Origin: Hungateiclostridiaceae bacterium UBA3934
GTDB taxonomy: Bacteria; Bacillota; Clostridia; Acetivibrionales; DTU013
Reading direction: 5' to 3'
DNA: 8,770 nt
Assembly (NCBI GenBank): GCA_002385815.1
Contig: DGEE01000093.1
Span: forward strand, 8,102 to 16,871
Shown here: positions 4,212 through 8,770 of the stretch, piece by piece
Layout: each line of letters begins with the position of its first letter
How positions within the stretch are numbered: position 1 is the stretch's first letter
Position numbers and translations under genes: made by a program
The notes under the pieces: generated by a model
Seen by the model: the letters and a program-made list of their open reading frames with translations, nothing else
Told to the model about the DNA's origin: nothing
Database searches by the model: none

Positions 4212-7200
4212 ATGAGTAAATTCAGGGACCTGCTTCGCAATAAAACAGCAGTGATCATAGCGGCAGCCATGCTTCTGCTTATAGCTGCAGTGATCACAGC
4301 TTCGCTGACAGGTGTGTTCAGCGGCAAAGGCAAAAGCATCGATGCCGCGACTGGAAATGCAGGCGCAGGTACAAACACACCAAATGACGGAACAGGTGGT
4401 GCCGTACGGACCGCGGGACTGTTGGATACGGCTGTTGAAATAGCGGCTACGGATCAGGACAGTCTGGGTGTCAGCACCACATCAGCATTCAGGCTCCTGT
4501 TCAGCAGGGATACTGATGAATCGGCAGTATTCTCGTCGCTGAGCGTTGAACCGGATCAAAGCTTCAGCATAAAGCAGGTGTCCGGAAAGGAATTCAGCCT
4601 GGAATTCGACAAACCTCTGCAAAGCAATAAAATATACAACATCACGCTGAATGACAGGGACAATGGCGCCAAAAGGTCCTGGGCTTTCCAGACAAAGAAA
4701 CAGTTCAACGTGCTCAGGACATTGCCCCGCGACCAATCAACGTATGTGCCTGTCAATACAGGTATAGAAATCACTTTCAGCCATGACGGCGTAAAAGATC
4801 CGGAGAAGTATTTCGAGATAACACCTGAAGTCAGGGGTCGTTTCGAATGGAACAAAAAAACGCTGATATTCGTGCCTGAATCACTTGAACAGGACACGGT
4901 TTACACTGTGAGAATAAAGAAGGACATCGGTGTGGAAGGCAGTGATGAAACGCTTCAGAGTGATTTTGTCTTCTCTTTCCAGACAGAGCTTCCCACAGTG
5001 TCCAGGAAATATTTCTCCTTCTCAGACCAGGTATACAATTTCACTCCCCAGACCGTACCCGCGCTGAGTATTTACACACACGATGACATGGCCGGCAGCG
5101 AGGTTCCTGTTGAAATATACAGCTATCCTGATGAAGCCGCATTTATGACCGATTTGAAAAAAGTCTATTCGAGACCATACTGGGCTGTCAGCAAAAATGA
5201 TGGAAGCGTCGATACAGCTTCACTGAAAAAAGCAGCCTCGGCGACGGCAACCATCGTAAAGTACACTGACTCCTACTGGTCCAAATTATTCCTGCTCCTT
5301 CCCTCCTCACTCCCTGAAGGCTATTATCTGGTCAAAACCGATATCGACGGATATGACTATTATGCGCGGGTCCAGATAAACAAGACCTCGGTATATATAA
5401 TGACTACAAATGACAAGTATCTGGCATGGCTCAATGATACAGTCACCGGACAGCCGATATCCGGCGCTTCTGTCATCTATGACGACGGCAGCTCGGCCAG
5501 CACTGACAGCAACGGTCTGGCAGTGCTTGATGCGCACGGTGATCCCGGTGACGCACCGATGCACTTTTTCATGATAAAGACAGGATCCTCCCTCCCATTT
5601 GCAGCTTGTGTACCGAACTATACATCGACTGTCACCTGGTACTCATACCACGGTAATGATGTCACGAACAACTACTGGACTTACATGTATCTGGACAGAG
5701 GCATGTATCTGCCCCAGGATACTATAAATGTATGGGGCATCATCAAGCCCAGGGATGGCAGCAGCATGAGCAATGAAGCCGTGCTTGAGCTGATCCGGTA
5801 CGGATGGTATGCTCCGGATGGTGACAGCTTATCCGTACTTGAATCGCAGAATGTCACTCTGTCGCCCGACGGCACATTCACCGGGAGCCTTAAGACCTCC
5901 AATTACAATCCCGGCTCATACGAAGTCCGTCTCAGGATCGGCGACAAGGTCATGGCCACACGCTACCTGCAGATATCGGAGTACACCAAACCGACATACA
6001 TCATCGAAGCAAAGCCCGACCGCAGGAATATATTCGCATGGGAAACAGTGGACTTCGATATAACAGCATCTTTCTTTGAAGGGACTCCTGCTCCGGGACT
6101 CAGGGTGGATTACACAAAAAGGCTTTCACATTATGATACCAGCTATGGCTCTCTGACAAGCGACATCCGCGGAAAATCACACCTGACCCTTAAACCGCAG
6201 GCGCAGGAAGAAGGATGGGACCCTGTCAGGATGGTATTGAGTCTGAGAAACGGTGAAGCGGAGGAGCAACAAACGGTAGAATACCAGTATATCAACGTTT
6301 TTCCGAAGGATACCATGGTCGAGGTGGAAACAAAGACTGAAAACGGCATTGGCACTGTATCCTTAACCACCAGCAGGATCGATCTGTCCGATCTGGACAA
6401 TGAAAGCTACAGCTATCTGTCCCCTGACGATTACAGGGGGGCAAGTGTCGACATTCCTGTAAGGGTGAAGCTATATGAGCGGTACTACGAGAAAAGAAAG
6501 ACCGGAGATTATTATGACCACATCAACAAAGTCAGACGCGATATCTATGAGTACGATCTGGTCCATGACCTGATTGAGGAATTCAATTTCAATACTGTAA
6601 ATGGAAAATATGAGTTGAAATACACAGCGGACAAAGACAAACACTACACCATCGAAGTGTATGCAGCCGATTCCGCCGGCCGCTCCATTTTTGAAACAAT
6701 ATATATCTACAACTGGGATGGATATGATCCATACAACAGCAGCACCTATTCACTGTCACAAAATGATGTTATCAGACAGTACAGGACAGGAGAAACCGTA
6801 AGGGCAGAAGTCAGGTACAACAGAGATCAGACAAATCCGACCGGCGACAGGAGATACCTCTTCATACGTATGCAAAACGGCATAATGGACTACAGGGTCT
6901 CCGGAAATCCAGTATATGAATTCGCATTTGACAGGGAGCTGATACCAAATGTGTATGTCAAAGCCCTGTGCTTCGACGGTTCCGGGATCTACGACGCGGG
7001 CATCAATCAATACAGATATGACTACGGCGAAAAAAAGCTGAACATAGCCGTAACGCCGGATAAACCAAGCTACCGGCCAGGTGAAGAAGTAAAGCTTACC
7101 ATCGAAGTAAAGGACGGGGATGGAAATCCCGTCAGCGCAGAGGTCAATATAAGCACAGTGGATGAAGCATTCTTTGCCCTTTACGACCAATATGTGGATA

Positions 7201-8770
7201 CACTGGGATCATTATATGGCATGAATATCTGGTCAGGACTGCTGTCTGAGTACCTGTCCTATGAGCCTGTAGAAGATTTCGGTCCTCCCATGGCTGAAGG
7301 CGGCGGCGAAGGCGGCGGCGACATGATCCGCAAAGACTTTAAGGACACCGCAGTGTTCCTTACTATTTCCACAGATGCCAGCGGCAGAGCCGAAGCAGCT
7401 TTCAGGATGCCGGACAATCTGACGTCATGGAGAGTGACATGTCAGGCTGTTACAAATGAGCTCGAGGCCGGTACTTCTGTAATCAATATAAACTCAAAGC
7501 TCCCCTTCTTCGTGGATTCCATATTCAACAGGAACTTCATCACCGGGGATGCCCCGTCTATACTTGTAAGAGCAAACGGTGAAGAGCTCGCTGAAGGTGC
7601 AGACGTCGATTTCACAGTCACCGTCACGGATGCAGCCGGAACCTCATCCACATATACCGCAAAAGGCAAGGCAAATTTACACAGCGAAATCCAACTGGGT
7701 ACACTGGCCAAAGGGGAATATACGGTCAGGATCGAAGGCACTTCCGGCAGTCTGAGAGATGCCATGGAGAGGACATTCAGAGTGACCGACAGTCTTCTGG
7801 AAACATCGGTCACCGATATAATACCGCTGACAGAAGGAGTGTCCATGGCAAACGGTGTAAAAGGACTGACCACTCTGACTTTCTACAATGAAGACTCTTC
7901 AGTCCTGTACAATGAGCTCCGTACACTTTATTGGAGCTGGGGCTCCAGGATCGATCAGGTGCTGGCAAGGAAAATATCCGGCAAACTGCTTCAGAACTAT
8001 TTCAATGAGGAGTTATACATCGATGAGGAGTTCGATCTGACCAGATACCAGACAGATGATGGAGGTCTCGCACTGCTCACCTACGACAGCAGCAATCCCA
8101 AAATATCTGCTCAGATGTGCTCACTTGCAGCAGACAGCGTAGATAAGGGCGCACTCGCCTATTATTTCTACAACCTTATCGATGACGAAAAGACTGCTGC
8201 TGAGGATGTCCTCTATGCATACTGGGGTCTTGCCGCACTCAGAGAGCCTGTGCTGCTGGATATAAAGTCGATGCTGGCACAGGATGGCACTGACCTCAAG
8301 ACAAGGCTGATACTGGGTGCAGCACTGGCCGAAGCAGGGGATCACCAGGGTGCACTGGAAATATACAACGAAGCGATGAAAACAACAGGCACCGTGACCG
8401 GGACATTTGCATGGGTCGACGCAGGTACAAGGGACGACACTATCGAAGCCACCGCATTATGCACGCTGATAGCAATGAAAACAAACGCTCCGGAGAAGAT
8501 GAAGCTTTTCAACTATATCAGCCAGAATTCCACATCCACTCTCCTGGTCAATCTGGAAAGGATGATATTCGTAACGAATTACATCAAGGAAGCTTCGCTG
8601 GTAAGCAGCTTCACCTACGAGCTGGACGGCGTGAAAAAGCGTATAGAGCTGGAAAAGGGCGGGTACTTCCGGATCGTGCTCACTCCCGACAAGCTTGCAG
8701 CCATAAAGTTCAGCAATATCACCGGCAATATATTGACGGCCCGTTCCTGCACTGCACCTGTGAGCAAAGC
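4212..8770 (+). CDS. Alpha-2-macroglobulin family protein, thioester-less, membrane-anchored (3' end beyond window)
   Basis: The frame stays open for 1519 codons to the window edge. Lys/Arg at 3-11 then a hydrophobic stretch (12-36) give a signal anchor; no Cys follows, so it is not a lipoprotein. Next come a Gly/Ser/Thr linker (37-60), two bacterial Ig-like (Big_5-type) domains at about 85-161 and 168-258, and macroglobulin domains. These include the MG3-type block DRGMYLPQDTINVWG (495-509) and TPDKPSYRPGEEV...VDEAFFAL (948-990) of the bait-region domain. A Gly-rich segment (EGGG twice, 1029-1036) precedes RKDF (1040-1043), then the A2M signature MPDNLTSWRV (1066-1075). The thioester domain follows: WGSRIDQ (1243-1249) stands where thioester members have YGCxEQ, with no Cys, while the downstream DDGG (1282-1285) is kept. 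A2M proteins trap or inhibit proteases; YfaS-type members also lack the thioester. Surface protease protection is inferred. The ATG has AAGG 9 bases upstream. A few hundred residues are probably missing. Confidence 0.93.
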   Translation, partial: MSKFRDLLRNKTAVIIAAAMLLLIAAVITASLTGVFSGKGKSIDAATGNAGAGTNTPNDGTGGAVRTAGLLDTAVEIAATDQDSLGVSTTSAFRLLFSRDTDESAVFSSLSVEPDQSFSIKQVSGKEFSLEFDKPLQSNKIYNITLNDRDNGAKRSWAFQTKKQFNVLRTLPRDQSTYVPVNTGIEITFSHDGVKDPEKYFEITPEVRGRFEWNKKTLIFVPESLEQDTVYTVRIKKDIGVEGSDETLQSDFVFSFQTELPTVSRKYFSFSDQVYNFTPQTVPALSIYTHDDMAGSEVPVEIYSYPDEAAFMTDLKKVYSRPYWAVSKNDGSVDTASLKKAASATATIVKYTDSYWSKLFLLLPSSLPEGYYLVKTDIDGYDYYARVQINKTSVYIMTTNDKYLAWLNDTVTGQPISGASVIYDDGSSASTDSNGLAVLDAHGDPGDAPMHFFMIKTGSSLPFAACVPNYTSTVTWYSYHGNDVTNNYWTYMYLDRGMYLPQDTINVWGIIKPRDGSSMSNEAVLELIRYGWYAPDGDSLSVLESQNVTLSPDGTFTGSLKTSNYNPGSYEVRLRIGDKVMATRYLQISEYTKPTYIIEAKPDRRNIFAWETVDFDITASFFEGTPAPGLRVDYTKRLSHYDTSYGSLTSDIRGKSHLTLKPQAQEEGWDPVRMVLSLRNGEAEEQQTVEYQYINVFPKDTMVEVETKTENGIGTVSLTTSRIDLSDLDNESYSYLSPDDYRGASVDIPVRVKLYERYYEKRKTGDYYDHINKVRRDIYEYDLVHDLIEEFNFNTVNGKYELKYTADKDKHYTIEVYAADSAGRSIFETIYIYNWDGYDPYNSSTYSLSQNDVIRQYRTGETVRAEVRYNRDQTNPTGDRRYLFIRMQNGIMDYRVSGNPVYEFAFDRELIPNVYVKALCFDGSGIYDAGINQYRYDYGEKKLNIAVTPDKPSYRPGEEVKLTIEVKDGDGNPVSAEVNISTVDEAFFALYDQYVDTLGSLYGMNIWSGLLSEYLSYEPVEDFGPPMAEGGGEGGGDMIRKDFKDTAVFLTISTDASGRAEAAFRMPDNLTSWRVTCQAVTNELEAGTSVININSKLPFFVDSIFNRNFITGDAPSILVRANGEELAEGADVDFTVTVTDAAGTSSTYTAKGKANLHSEIQLGTLAKGEYTVRIEGTSGSLRDAMERTFRVTDSLLETSVTDIIPLTEGVSMANGVKGLTTLTFYNEDSSVLYNELRTLYWSWGSRIDQVLARKISGKLLQNYFNEELYIDEEFDLTRYQTDDGGLALLTYDSSNPKISAQMCSLAADSVDKGALAYYFYNLIDDEKTAAEDVLYAYWGLAALREPVLLDIKSMLAQDGTDLKTRLILGAALAEAGDHQGALEIYNEAMKTTGTVTGTFAWVDAGTRDDTIEATALCTLIAMKTNAPEKMKLFNYISQNSTSTLLVNLERMIFVTNYIKEASLVSSFTYELDGVKKRIELEKGGYFRIVLTPDKLAAIKFSNITGNILTARSCTAPVSK
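7296..7319 (+). repeat. Exact 12-base tandem duplication in the A2M bait region
   Basis: GAAGGCGGCGGC occurs twice in direct succession, encoding EGGGEGGG (residues 1029-1036). It stays in frame and is GC-rich compared with its surroundings. It sits between the macroglobulin strand VDEAFFAL and the RKDF motif, where A2M proteins expose the protease bait loop. Confidence 0.85.

Noticed and set aside
6756..7873. Minus-strand frames of about 144 codons inside the A2M gene
   Set aside because: The plus-strand frame is continuous with recognisable A2M motifs across this range, so these are shadows.
8121..8345. 74-codon minus-strand frame near the window end
   Set aside because: It is antisense to the A2M thioester-domain region, with no supporting start signal.

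Overview
This window holds four protein genes and their control regions. It has no mobile element, CRISPR array, rRNA or tRNA that I can see. Arg is mostly AGG/AGA, Ile ATA is common, strong Shine-Dalgarno sites precede some starts, and the large secreted protein is anchored by an N-terminal membrane segment with no lipobox. Together these suggest a Gram-positive, Clostridia-like Bacillota genome of moderate GC. That is an inference from style only; no rRNA or marker phylogeny is available here.

Left part (1-2470): an NADP-type short-chain dehydrogenase/reductase (minus) and an alpha-oxoamine synthase (plus) are divergently transcribed from a 248-base spacer. The spacer carries two extended -10 promoters and an 18-base perfect dyad. 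The synthase has the active-site signatures of the serine palmitoyltransferase branch rather than those of BioF or Kbl. A condensing enzyme next to a carbonyl reductase is the minimal pair for making a long-chain amino alcohol (sphingoid-like base), so this is the most suggestive metabolic pairing in the window. The synthase gene ends in a clear intrinsic terminator and faces the next gene tail to tail.

Middle (2471-4211): a class II CCA-adding tRNA nucleotidyltransferase / poly(A) polymerase family protein (minus). It has a probable TTG start and two unusual polar or Cys/Gly-rich insertions. Its 322-base spacer to the next gene is rich in inverted repeats. One set (4063-4188) can be drawn as a three-helix RNA leader ahead of the downstream gene.

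Right part (4212-8770, running off the edge): an open reading frame of 1519 codons with no stop, encoding a bacterial alpha-2-macroglobulin (A2M) family protein. It has a membrane anchor, two bacterial Ig-like (Big_5-type) domains, macroglobulin domains, a short bait segment made of a duplicated EGGG unit, the A2M signature, and a thioester-domain fold in which the thioester Cys is absent. It is probably a cell-surface protein that works without covalent thioester trapping.

The A2M gene and the CCA gene are divergent and need not be functionally linked. The SDR/synthase pair is the likelier functional unit.
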